Shown: positions 36,972-44,770 of the stretch, piece by piece
Layout: each line of letters begins with the position of its first letter
Numbering within the stretch: position 1 is the stretch's first letter
DNA from: Sanguibacter antarcticus
Lineage (GTDB): Bacteria; Actinomycetota; Actinomycetes; Actinomycetales; Cellulomonadaceae
DNA length: 64,000 nucleotides
Assembly (NCBI RefSeq): GCF_002564005.1
Contig: NZ_PDJG01000001.1
Span: 2,914,001-2,978,000 of the forward strand
Direction of reading: 5' to 3'
Program-made: the position numbers and the translations under genes
Notes under the pieces: model-generated
Told to the model about the DNA's origin: nothing
Database searches by the model: none
The model's input: only the letters and a program-made list of their open reading frames with translations

Positions 36972-38225
36972 ATGAAGCTCATCCCCATCGCAGTGCTCGG
37001 CACCGTCGCCGCGCTCGTTCTCGGTGCGTGCAGCAATGACGGCTCGACGACAGGATCCGGCGGCGCCGACGCAGGCGCCGACGCCGAGATCACGCTCTGG
37101 CTCGCGGGCGAAGACACGCCCGTCGAGCTCACCGACTGGCTCACGACCGAGTTCGAGGAGACCACGGACGCCACGCTCACCGTCGAGCGGGTCGACTGGG
37201 GCGAGCTCCTGCCGCGTCTGCAGACGTCGCTCGGCAACACCGACGAGACCCCGGACGTCGTCGAGATCGGCAACACCCAGGCGCCCACCTTCGCGTCGGT
37301 CGGCGCGTTCACGGACCTCACCGACCACCTCGACGACCTCGGCGGCGACGCCATCGGTCCGCAGGGCTTCGTCGAGGCCGGCACCGTCGACGACGCGGTC
37401 TACGCCGTCCCGTACTACTGGGGCTCGCGCTACGTCTTCTACCGCACCGACCTGCTCGAGGCCGCCGGCATCGCCGTGCCGACGACCCTCGCGGAGTTCA
37501 ACGCCGCCGCGGCCGCGCTGACCACCGACACGCAGTCGGGCTTCTGGCTCCCCGGGCAGGACTGGCGCAACGGCATCAGCTGGATCTTCGCCAACGGCGG
37601 CGACATCGCCGTCCAAGAGGACGGGACATGGACCGGAACGCTCTCGAGCCCCGAGTCCATCGAGGGCCTCACACAGCTCAAGGCGATCTACGACGGCGTG
37701 TCGAAGGCACCCAAGGACGGCGAAGACGCCGAACCGTGGACAGCCTTCAACAACGGCGACGCCGCCATGTTCATGGCACCCGGCTGGGCCCGCTGGAGCA
37801 TCGCCGAGGACCTCGTCGAGAACGTCGGAGCGTTCGCGCTGCCCGGCGTCGACGGCGGGGCCGCACCGGTCTTCGCCGGCGGCTCCACCATCGCCATCTC
37901 CAAGGCGTCACCCAACCAGGAGCTGTCGCTCGAGCTGCTCGAGCTCATCTACAGCGACGACTACCAGACGATGCTCGCCGAGAACGGGCTCGGCCCGGCG
38001 AACTCGACGTTCAACAGCCTCATGGGCGGCGGCGAGCAAGACGAGTTCACCGTCGCAGCCCTCGCCGCGGCGGAGAACGCGAAGCTCACACCGGCTGCCG
38101 CAAGCTGGGCGGCCGTCGAGCAGTCCAAGATCATGGAAGAGTTCTTCGCGAAGATCGCCCAGGGCGGCGACATCGCCACCGAGGCCGCAGCAGCCGACGC
38201 CGCGCTCGACAAGGCGCTGAACTGA
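36972..38225 (+). CDS. ABC sugar transporter substrate-binding lipoprotein
   Basis: A 417-residue family 1 solute-binding protein. The lipoprotein signal peptide ends in LVLGAC (C at about residue 18), so it is anchored outside the membrane. The mature part has ITLWLAGEDTP, PDVVEIGNTQAPTF, YAVPYYWGSRYVFYRTDLLE and FNNGDAAMFMAPGWA. By context (nagA, nagB, hexosaminidase) it should bind GlcNAc or chitobiose-type sugars. AAAGGA precedes the ATG. Two permeases follow; no ATPase gene is nearby, so a shared MsiK-type ATPase is expected. Confidence 0.92.
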   Translation: MKLIPIAVLGTVAALVLGACSNDGSTTGSGGADAGADAEITLWLAGEDTPVELTDWLTTEFEETTDATLTVERVDWGELLPRLQTSLGNTDETPDVVEIGNTQAPTFASVGAFTDLTDHLDDLGGDAIGPQGFVEAGTVDDAVYAVPYYWGSRYVFYRTDLLEAAGIAVPTTLAEFNAAAAALTTDTQSGFWLPGQDWRNGISWIFANGGDIAVQEDGTWTGTLSSPESIEGLTQLKAIYDGVSKAPKDGEDAEPWTAFNNGDAAMFMAPGWARWSIAEDLVENVGAFALPGVDGGAAPVFAGGSTIAISKASPNQELSLELLELIYSDDYQTMLAENGLGPANSTFNSLMGGGEQDEFTVAALAAAENAKLTPAAASWAAVEQSKIMEEFFAKIAQGGDIATEAAAADAALDKALN

Positions 38226-39178
38226 CCAGTCCCCTCGGCGTCGCTCGTCCCACCGCAGCCCGCACGACGACGGCGGCCGCCAACCGCCGTCGTCGTGCCC
38301 TGGCGCCGTACCTCTTCCTCCTGCCCGTGGCGGTCGTCCTCGTCCTCGCGCTCGGCTACCCGCTCGTGCGTCAGCTCCTCATGTCCTTCCAGGAGTTCGG
38401 CCTCGCCCAGCAGTTCGGTGCAGCCGAGCCCGAGTGGGTCGGGACCGCCAACTACCAGGCGCTCTTCGCCGACCCGGTCGTGTGGGGAGTCATCGCCCGC
38501 TCCATCGCGTTCTGCGCGGTCAACGCCAGCCTCACCATGATCGTCGGGACCTCGGTCGCAGTCCTCATGACCAAGCTCGACGGACCCGTGCGCCTCATGC
38601 TCCAGACCAGCCTGCTCCTCGCCTGGGCGATGCCCGTCATCGCCGCCATGACCGTGTGGCAGTGGCTGTTCGACACCCAGTACGGCGTCATCAACTGGGC
38701 CCTCGTCCAGTCCGGCTTCGAAGGCTTCGCCGGCCACTCGTGGCTGCTCAACCCCCTGTCCTTCTACTTCGTCGCGACCGTCATCGTCGTGTGGATGAGC
38801 GTCCCGTTCGTGGCCTTCTCGCTCTACGCGGCGCTCACCCAGGTGTCCGAGGAGGTCCTCGAGGCCGCCCAGCTCGACGGCGCCAGCGGGTGGCAGCGCT
38901 TCCGACACATCCTCGTCCCCACGATCATGCCGATCATCTACGTCGTCAGCCTCCTGCAGGTCATCTGGGACCTGCGCGTCTTCGCCCAGATCTACTACCT
39001 CCAGGGCGCCGGCGGGCTGCGCAGTGAGACCGATCTCCTCGGCACGTACATCTACAACCTCGGCATCGGGCAGTCCGACTACGGCATGGCGTCCGCGGTC
39101 GCGACCTTCATGCTCCTGCTCACCCTCGCCCTGACCATCGGATACGTCCGCAAGCTCGCCAAGGAGGAGGAACCGTGA
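38222..39178 (+). CDS. ABC sugar transporter permease 1
   Basis: A 318-residue MalF-type permease with six transmembrane helices and the EAA loop EEVLEAAQLDGASGWQRFRH. No ATG, GTG or TTG start exists before the first transmembrane helix; the only fitting start is CTG at 38222, overlapping the stop codon of the binding-protein gene (CTGA) and preceded by AAGG. A non-standard start with translational coupling is therefore proposed. It forms a heterodimer with permease 2. Confidence 0.88.
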   Translation: MTSPLGVARPTAARTTTAAANRRRRALAPYLFLLPVAVVLVLALGYPLVRQLLMSFQEFGLAQQFGAAEPEWVGTANYQALFADPVVWGVIARSIAFCAVNASLTMIVGTSVAVLMTKLDGPVRLMLQTSLLLAWAMPVIAAMTVWQWLFDTQYGVINWALVQSGFEGFAGHSWLLNPLSFYFVATVIVVWMSVPFVAFSLYAALTQVSEEVLEAAQLDGASGWQRFRHILVPTIMPIIYVVSLLQVIWDLRVFAQIYYLQGAGGLRSETDLLGTYIYNLGIGQSDYGMASAVATFMLLLTLALTIGYVRKLAKEEEP

Positions 39179-39993
39179 CCCGACGCCCGCTCGTCAACAC
39201 CCTCGGGGTGCTCGTCAGCCTCGTGTGGGTGTTCCCCGTCTACTGGATGGTCAGCTCGGCCTTCCTCACACCGCAGCAGGTCCGGTCGGCGACACCGACG
39301 TTCGTCCCCTTCGGCGGCGACCTCTCCGCCTTCGGCCGCGTCCTCGACTCGAGCTTCCTCAGCTCGATGCGCCTGAGCCTCCTCGTGACGTTCCTCGTCG
39401 TGACGATCGCGCTCCTGTTCGCGTTCCTCGCGGCGCTCGCGGTGAGCCGCTTCCGGTTCGCGGGCCGCAAGGGCTTCATCCTCACGGTCCTCATCGTCCA
39501 GATGATCCCGGCCGAGGGGCTCTTCATCTCCCAGTACAAGATGCTGGAGTCGTGGTCGTTGCTCAACTCGGTCGCGGGCCTCTCGCTCGTGTACGTCGCG
39601 ATGGTGCTGCCGTTCACGGTGTGGATGCTCCGCGGCTTCGTCGAAGGCATCCCTGTGGAGCTCGAGCAGGCGGCGATGATCGACGGGTGCGGTCGCACCC
39701 GGGCGTTCTTCGCCGTGACGTTCCCGCTGCTCGCGCCGGGGCTCGTCGCGTCGGGCGTGTACGCGTTCCTCCAGGCGTGGAACGAGTTCACGCTCGCCAC
39801 GGTGGTCATGAGCCCGTCGAACCGGACGGTGCCGCTGTGGCTGCGCGGGCTCACCACGCAGTCGAACGCCGCGATCGACTGGCCAGGCGTCATGGCCGGG
39901 GCACTTCTCGTCGCGGTGCCGGTCATCGTGTTCTTCCTTGTCGTGCAGAACAAGATGACGTCCGGGCTGGTCGCAGGTGCTGTGAAGGGCTGA
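39175..39993 (+). CDS. ABC sugar transporter permease 2
   Basis: A 272-residue MalG-type permease with six transmembrane helices and the EAA loop PVELEQAAMIDGCGRTRAFF. The GTG start overlaps the permease 1 stop (GTGA), so the transporter is one coupled unit. It should import GlcNAc-containing sugars with the upstream binding protein. Confidence 0.9.
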   Translation: MTRRPLVNTLGVLVSLVWVFPVYWMVSSAFLTPQQVRSATPTFVPFGGDLSAFGRVLDSSFLSSMRLSLLVTFLVVTIALLFAFLAALAVSRFRFAGRKGFILTVLIVQMIPAEGLFISQYKMLESWSLLNSVAGLSLVYVAMVLPFTVWMLRGFVEGIPVELEQAAMIDGCGRTRAFFAVTFPLLAPGLVASGVYAFLQAWNEFTLATVVMSPSNRTVPLWLRGLTTQSNAAIDWPGVMAGALLVAVPVIVFFLVVQNKMTSGLVAGAVKG

Positions 39994-40050
39994 GTGCCTG
40001 ACCTGCAGGATGCAGGAGAGAATGGTCGAGATGATCGAAAGGACAGCTTC

Positions 40051-40830
40051 ATGGAGGTCGTGATCAGGTCCGCGGCAGCGGAGCTCGGCGCGGTGGCCGC
40101 AGACTCGATCGAGCATCTCGTGCGCACGCACGACGCGCCGGTGCTCGGCCTGGCGACGGGATCGTCGCCCCTGCCGGTCTACGCCGAGCTCGTGCGCCGG
40201 CACCGGGCGGGGCTGACCTTTGCCCATGTCCGCACGTTCTCGCTCGACGAGTACGTGGGCCTGCCGCTCGGGCACCCCGAGTCCTACCGCGAGGTCGTCC
40301 GGCGTGAGCTCACCGCACAGCTCGACATCCTCGACGAGAACGTCCACGGCCCGGACGGCGCGAGCGACGACGTCGCCGGCGCCGGGGCGCGCTACGACGC
40401 CGCGATCGAGGCGGCGGGCGGCGTGGACCTGCAGATCCTCGGGATCGGGAGCGACGGCCACCTAGCCTTCAACGAGCCGGGCTCGTCCCTCGTGTCGCGC
40501 ACCCGTGTCAAGACGCTCACGCAGCAGACGCGCGAGGACAACGCGCGCTTCTTCGACTCCGTCGACGACGTGCCGCACCACGTCCTCACCCAAGGGCTCG
40601 GGACCGTCCTCGAGGCGCGTCACCTTGTGCTCCTCGCCGCGGGCGAGGCCAAGGCCGAGGCGGTCGCCGCGATGGTCGAGGGGCCGTTGAGCTCCTTCTG
40701 CCCTGCGTCGGTGGTCCAGCTCCACCCGCACGTCACCGTCCTGCTCGACGACGCGGCCGCGTCCCGTCTGCGCCTCGCCGACTACTACCGGTACGCGTAC
40801 GACAACAAGCCAGAGTGGCAGGGCCTGTGA
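40051..40830 (+). CDS. nagB: glucosamine-6-phosphate deaminase
   Basis: A 259-residue NagB that isomerises and deaminates glucosamine-6-phosphate to fructose-6-phosphate and ammonia. Motifs: GLATGSSPLPVYAEL, FSLDEYVGL (catalytic Asp), LGIGSDGHLAFNEPGSSL and TVLEARHLVLLAAGEAKA. AAAGGA eight bases upstream of the ATG at 40051 fixes the start. It continues the ABC operon after a 57-bp gap and overlaps the next gene. Confidence 0.95.
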   Translation: MEVVIRSAAAELGAVAADSIEHLVRTHDAPVLGLATGSSPLPVYAELVRRHRAGLTFAHVRTFSLDEYVGLPLGHPESYREVVRRELTAQLDILDENVHGPDGASDDVAGAGARYDAAIEAAGGVDLQILGIGSDGHLAFNEPGSSLVSRTRVKTLTQQTREDNARFFDSVDDVPHHVLTQGLGTVLEARHLVLLAAGEAKAEAVAAMVEGPLSSFCPASVVQLHPHVTVLLDDAAASRLRLADYYRYAYDNKPEWQGL

Positions 40831-41762
40831 GCAGCCCGCTCGTCCTTGCCCTCGACGTCGGTGGGACGAACCTGCGCGGCGAGGTGCTCGGCTCCCGGCT
40901 CGGTGCACCTGTCGCGAGCCTCTCGCTGCCGACCCCGGAGCACGACGGCGAGGCGACGTTCGCCGCCATCGAGGTCTTGTGCCGGCAGCTGCTCGACCGG
41001 CTGACGCCGGCGCAGCGGGAGCAGGTCGAGGTCGTCGGGCTCGGCGTGCCCGGGATCGTCGACCACGTGCGCGGCGTGGTTCGGCTCGCCGGAAACCTCG
41101 GATGGGTCAACATGCCGCTCGCTGCACGACTGTCCGAGCGGCTCGACCTGCCTGTCCTCGTGCACCACGACGTCACGGTCGCCGGGCTCGCTGAGCAGAC
41201 GCTCGGCGCCGGCTCCGGCGTCGAAGACCTGCTCGCCGTGTTCATCGGGACAGGGATCGCGGCCACCATCGTCGTCGCCGGCAAGCCGGTGACCGGCGGG
41301 CTGCACCAGGCCGGGGAGATCGGGCACGTGTCCATCGATCGTGACGGGCTGCTCTGCCTGTGCGGGCAGCGCGGCTGCCTGGAGATGTACTCCTCGGCGC
41401 GCGCGATCGGGCGGGCGTACGGCGAGCTCACCGGCGATCCGGACGCGACGTCGCTCGACGTGGTCAGCGCGCTCGGCACCGACCCGCGCGCCGACACCGT
41501 GTGGTCGGACGCGATCGACGCGCTCGCTCATGGGCTGCTCGCGGCGATCACGCTCCTGTCACCGTCACGCGTGATCATCGGGGGCGGCCTCTCCGGGGCC
41601 GGGCCCTTGCTCGTCGACCCGCTGCGTGCCAGGCTCGTCGCCAACGCGCGGGTGGCAGCGATCCCACCGATCGTCGTCGCCCGGCTCGGGCAGCGTGCCG
41701 GGGTGCTCGGGGCTGCGCTCGCGACGTTCCGGGCGCTGGAGATGGAGCGCGTGAGCGCCTGA
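40827..41762 (+). CDS. ROK-family sugar kinase (probable GlcNAc kinase)
   Basis: A 311-residue ROK kinase without a DNA-binding domain. It has the phosphate-binding LALDVGGTNLRGEVLGS, GLGVPGIVDHV, FIGTGIAATIV and the zinc motif GEIGHVSIDRDG ... CLCGQRGCLEMY. In this cluster it should phosphorylate imported GlcNAc for NagA. GTG at 40827 overlaps the nagB stop codon (GTGA); a GTG at 40815 is less likely. Last gene of the operon. Confidence 0.9.
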   Translation: MSSPLVLALDVGGTNLRGEVLGSRLGAPVASLSLPTPEHDGEATFAAIEVLCRQLLDRLTPAQREQVEVVGLGVPGIVDHVRGVVRLAGNLGWVNMPLAARLSERLDLPVLVHHDVTVAGLAEQTLGAGSGVEDLLAVFIGTGIAATIVVAGKPVTGGLHQAGEIGHVSIDRDGLLCLCGQRGCLEMYSSARAIGRAYGELTGDPDATSLDVVSALGTDPRADTVWSDAIDALAHGLLAAITLLSPSRVIIGGGLSGAGPLLVDPLRARLVANARVAAIPPIVVARLGQRAGVLGAALATFRALEMERVSA

Positions 41763-42099
41763 GACTGTGCGATCTTTCACGCGCATGCCGTGGTTCACGA
41801 TCTTGGTGCCCCGCGGCCTGGGTGCAGCGTCAGTCCGACGCTGTTCATCGGAGCGTCACGGTATGGAACGCTCGAGGTGCTGGTGATCTTGAGCCCGCCC
41901 GAAGAAGGCGACTTCGCCGGCATCGAGCACGGTCGTACGAGACGCACTGGCCGCCAACCTCACCACCCACGCAGCGAGCTGAGGTGAGGGAGAGCCCTCG
42001 GGTGCTGCCTCGGTACCACCGCCAGCGGTGACCTGGAATCCGCACTACCAGGGCGGCATGGACCACTTCGGTCGAGCGCGCCAAACCTGTACAGCCCCC
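41763..42099. other. 337-bp gene-free stretch at the border of the accessory region
   Basis: No frame on either strand has convincing coding character or a family match. The stretch separates the GlcNAc operon from the first IS481-type scar and shows no clear hairpin terminator or promoter. Confidence 0.4.
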
Positions 42100-42170
42100 T
42101 AGATGTTCTGTGTCATGACGTTGGTGACACCACGTCTACCGTTCGTGAACGACTGTTCACGGATGGGGCC

Positions 42171-42188
42171 GAACAGACCCTCCATCGA
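42171..42188. repeat. 18-bp segment shared with 53249-53266
   Basis: GAACAGACCCTCCATCGA recurs exactly at 53249-53266, and the next bases are also nearly the same. On the minus strand both encode the peptide SYRxRWRVCS in frame, so they are probably pieces of one lost coding sequence. Confidence 0.65.
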
Positions 42189-42287
42189 ACCCGGTATGAG
42201 ACATCTCGACCGGGGGTCGCGTCTGGGCACCAGTGCGATGCGTGGTGCCCAGACGATCGCGAGCCCGTCGAGGACATCCCCCTCGCG

Positions 42288-42533
42288 TCACCACACCACC
42301 CGTACCAGCGCCCCGACAGGCGACCGCGCATCATGCGGGGTCCAACGAGGCGGAACCTCAAGGGCGTCGAGAATCCTCTGCGCCCGGTAGCCCGCAGCTT
42401 GCGCACACTGATCAATCATCAGACCGACGTGCCCCACACCCCGCCCACACCCGGGCTCGAGGTCAGCGTCGTGCGTCACCGGCACGCAGGCCCCGTGCGG
42501 GCCAGCTATGGGGTGGGGATGGTGCGGATCCAC
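42288..42533 (-). pseudogene. possible coding fragment inside scar A
   Basis: An 81-residue frame with a protein-like composition (HVGLMIDQCAQAAGYRAQRI, LDALEVPPRWTPHDA) but no family match and no ribosome-binding site. It may be the remains of a gene carried by the element or of a chromosomal gene split by it. Low certainty. Confidence 0.25.
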
Positions 42534-42749
42534 GTCAGCCGGTACCCCGTGGGAACTTGTTCGAAGATCTGGGCGCGAGCCAGGGGATAACTCTCCCCTG
42601 AAGCTTTCAGAAGAGGGCCAGGCTCCTCATCGGTGCCCTGTTGGTCTGAAGGGATGCGATGGGTCAGGGCCTCAAGGTGGATCACGCGCTGATCGTAAAC
42701 CTGCGCGGTCGCACTATCGGTGACCAACGTCATGACACAGAACGTCTAG

Positions 42750-42779
42750 CTCTGGGCGGGGTCCGTGCGACGGCGCTAG
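42750..42779. repeat. 30-bp exact direct repeat, copy 1
   Basis: The 30 bases here recur without mismatch at 56761-56790, 14 kb away and on the same strand (start CTCTGGGCGGGGTCCGTGCG). Here the segment starts next to the CTAG at the right end of scar A and itself ends in CTAG. It also covers the upstream part of the promoter of the gene at 42790. Confidence 0.8.
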
Positions 42780-42789
42780 CGTGCAGAGC

Positions 42790-42987
42790 ATGCGATGCGA
42801 CCAGTGCAACAGGACGATCTCGGGCGCGCCCACCGAGACGGCGACCCGAACGCTCTGTACGCCGTGCGGCGAGACGCTTCTCGGCGCAACCGCGGGTTTC
42901 CTGTCGACCGGCAGCGTGGGCGGGGCGATCTCCACGGCCGGCTGGTACCGCGCGCTCCGCGACCGTCGACGCGAGAAGAACAACTAG
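42790..42987 (+). CDS. small zinc-ribbon-like protein, 65 aa
   Basis: A 65-residue protein with a CxxC pair at each end of its first 25 residues (MRCDQCNRTISG and TLCTPCGETL), then a Gly-rich hydrophobic segment and a basic tail (RALRDRRREKNN). TAGCGT (42777-42782) lies seven bases before the ATG, a spacing seen at other leaderless starts in this window. No family assigned. Confidence 0.55.
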   Translation: MRCDQCNRTISGAPTETATRTLCTPCGETLLGATAGFLSTGSVGGAISTAGWYRALRDRRREKNN

Positions 42988-43069
42988 TCAGGTCGCCGGA
43001 GCGCGCTCCCCCACGAGGCCAGGGCCCCAACTGCACCGGCGCGCCGACACAACACCGCAGTTCACAGAC

Positions 43070-43264
43070 CTACCCAATGACTTTGCCGAGGCCCTGGGGG
43101 GCATTCCTGCGGATTGGCACGCCAGCGGTCTTCAACCGGTTCGACAACGTCGTGTCCATGATACCCAGGTCCAAGGCGATCCCTGCGACAGTCGCCGTCG
43201 GCGTCGACCGGTACAGCTCAGCAGCGTCGCGCCGGAACCCCTCGGAGTACGTCTTCCTTGCCAT
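43070..43264 (-). pseudogene. IS3-family OrfA, truncated
   Basis: The N-terminal helix-turn-helix of an IS3-type transposase OrfA is recognisable: MARKTYSEGFRRDAAELYRS, then VAGIALDLGIMDTTLSNRLK and AGVPIRR. It stops after 64 codons instead of about 100, and no OrfB follows, so it is a remnant. The matching IS end lies just upstream at 43311-43327. Confidence 0.75.
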
Positions 43265-43310
43265 GATCAGATCTTCTCGCTTCCTCCAGGTCGAGCCTGG
43301 AATCAGCGTC

Positions 43311-43327
43311 TCCACGATCAGGGGTCA
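43311..43327 (-). repeat. IS3-type terminal inverted repeat
   Basis: TGACCCCTGATCGTGGA on the minus strand, 47 bases upstream of the OrfA remnant. The same 17 bases occur at 44610-44626, showing a second decayed copy of the same element. Confidence 0.75.
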
Positions 43328-43375
43328 AGGCCCGGACTCATACCTCGTCCGGGAGCGCCCACCCAAAGGCACCGT

Positions 43376-43619
43376 CATCACCGACCACCAGCCCTACCGC
43401 GACGCCATCGCTGAAGTATTCAACGAGAAACTCCGAGCAGCCCTCGGCTTCTACACTCCACGAGAGATAGTCGAAGACCTCATCAAAGCCAGCATTGCTT
43501 CCACGTCTCGACATCAAGCCGCAGCACCCAGCACCCAGCACAAGGCCTCGCCACGACGCCACCTGACCCCAGCGACCGCTCCACCTTCGTTGGCCGACCA
43601 TCTGGCGACGTGTCAATAA
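43376..43619 (+). pseudogene. transposase C-terminal fragment (IS30-like)
   Basis: The reading frame here contains AIAEVFNEKLRAALGFYTPR followed by EIVEDLI, which resembles the C-terminal LN-RPRK-LG-TP region of integrase-type transposases such as IS30. It has no start and is cut at its upstream side by the IS3 end. The final 40 residues are probably out of the original frame. Confidence 0.45.
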
Positions 43620-43703
43620 AGCTATCGCTCGCCACCGTGACTATTTCCTCGGACGGCCTCGACAGGGCGAAGGTGCTGTCTCCGCAGGCCAGGATGGTGC
43701 AGT

Positions 43704-44474
43704 ATGGGCGATATGAAGAATATGAGGCTTCTGACAGTGGGGGCGTTGGTCTTGACCATGGCCGCGGGATGCTCGAGTGACGAAAGCGCCGAGACGTCCC
43801 AGACAGGGCCGCGAGCGACAGACGTATCGACGTCATCAACCGACGGAGAGTCCACAGTGACGAACGAAGCGGCGGACTCCTCTGGGGCGACGGACACATG
43901 GCTCGGCATGTATCCGGACGTCGAGTCGTTCGAGGTGTCGGGCGAAGGGAACAAAGTGATCGAGCTGCCCGCGGGCGCCTGGGCTGGGACGGTGACGGCG
44001 TCCTTCGATGGAGATGGACCGGCAAGCCTGTGGCCGATGGATGACACAGGGGCACCTACAGGGACCATGGTGAGAACGACCGCGCCTTACACCGGAACCA
44101 CCGCGTTCGGTCTGGACGGGGCCGAGGACACTCGAGCGCTCTCTCTACAGTTCGACGGCTCGTGGACTCTGAGCGTCAGTTCGCTCCTGGAGGCCCCTGA
44201 GCTGACAGAGGCGACCACCGGTGACGGTGACGCGGTGTTCCTTAACCACGCCCACGGCATGGTCGACATGACGTTCCCTGGTGACGGTGACTTCAACGTC
44301 ACCGCCTATTCAGAGTACGCGGCACCTGCTGTCGTTCTGGGTTTCCTGCCGCTGTACGACATCGGGGAGATCGTTTCGGGTTCCACCCAGACTCGGGCCG
44401 TCGACTTGGATCAGGACGCGCGTATCGTCACGATTCATTCGACCGGCCCCTGGCGGGTAGCAACTACCTCTTGA
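43704..44474 (+). CDS. lipoprotein of unknown function, 256 aa
   Basis: A 256-residue secreted lipoprotein. The signal peptide LLTVGALVLTMAAGC has its lipobox cysteine near residue 23. A Ser/Thr/Glu linker follows, then a beta-rich domain of about 180 residues (VIELPAGAWAGTVTASFDGD, LSLQFDGSWTLSVSSL, STGPWRVATTS). No family is recognised; similar beta-sandwich repeats occur in actinobacterial surface proteins. The start could be 43704, 43713 or 43722. A strong terminator follows. Base composition is lower in GC than the flanking operons. Confidence 0.75.
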   Translation: MGDMKNMRLLTVGALVLTMAAGCSSDESAETSQTGPRATDVSTSSTDGESTVTNEAADSSGATDTWLGMYPDVESFEVSGEGNKVIELPAGAWAGTVTASFDGDGPASLWPMDDTGAPTGTMVRTTAPYTGTTAFGLDGAEDTRALSLQFDGSWTLSVSSLLEAPELTEATTGDGDAVFLNHAHGMVDMTFPGDGDFNVTAYSEYAAPAVVLGFLPLYDIGEIVSGSTQTRAVDLDQDARIVTIHSTGPWRVATTS

Positions 44475-44482
44475 ACCGTAGT

Positions 44483-44520
44483 GTGGCTCTCCTGCTGGAA
44501 TGTTGAAGCAGGAGAGCCAC
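44483..44520 (+). terminator. 14-bp perfect terminator hairpin after the lipoprotein gene
   Basis: GTGGCTCTCCTGCT (44483-44496) pairs with AGCAGGAGAGCCAC (44507-44520), loop of 10 bases, nine bases after the stop codon. Confidence 0.75.
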
Positions 44521-44603
44521 GCTAACGCCCAGAGTTTTTAGAGAGTTCCTAGATTCAGGCGTCACTGCCTCTTAGTAACCAGCGTTCGCGGAACAGCGAA
44601 CAT

Positions 44604-44661
44604 GGGGCTTGACCCCTGATCGTGGACATGGGGGTGGTTTCACGATCAGGGGTCGAGCCCC
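44604..44661. mobile_element. 58-bp IS3-end hairpin (both ends, almost no interior)
   Basis: The 21-base arms GGGGCTTGACCCCTGATCGT(G) at 44604-44624 and its complement at 44641-44661 differ at one position and are separated by 16 bases. The left arm contains the same IS3 end as 43311-43327. It is an element reduced to its two ends or a small derivative. Just upstream (44583-44602) lies a GTTCGCGGAACAGCGAAC dyad like those found inside the IS481-type ends. Confidence 0.6.
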
Positions 44662-44770
44662 GAGAACAGCCTCTACGTCTCCCGACACAGGCCCGAGAGT
44701 CCGGCCGAAATCAGCTGGCCAGAGTCTCCAACAGTCGTCGGTGGTTCAGAGGACCTCTCAGGAGAGACAG

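Larger units (their letters stand above)
42100..42748. mobile_element. IS481-type element scar A, 649 bp, no intact transposase
   Basis: The left end reads TGTTCTGTGTCATGACGTTG (from 42104) and the right end is its reverse complement (42721-42743), each flanked by CTAG (42099-42102; 42746-42749). Inverted ends next to CTAG targets are a feature of IS481-family insertions. No transposase is recognisable inside; only fragmentary frames remain. It is therefore a decayed or non-autonomous copy. The same ends occur at 52.2, 53.5, 56.8 and 56.9 kb. Confidence 0.6.
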
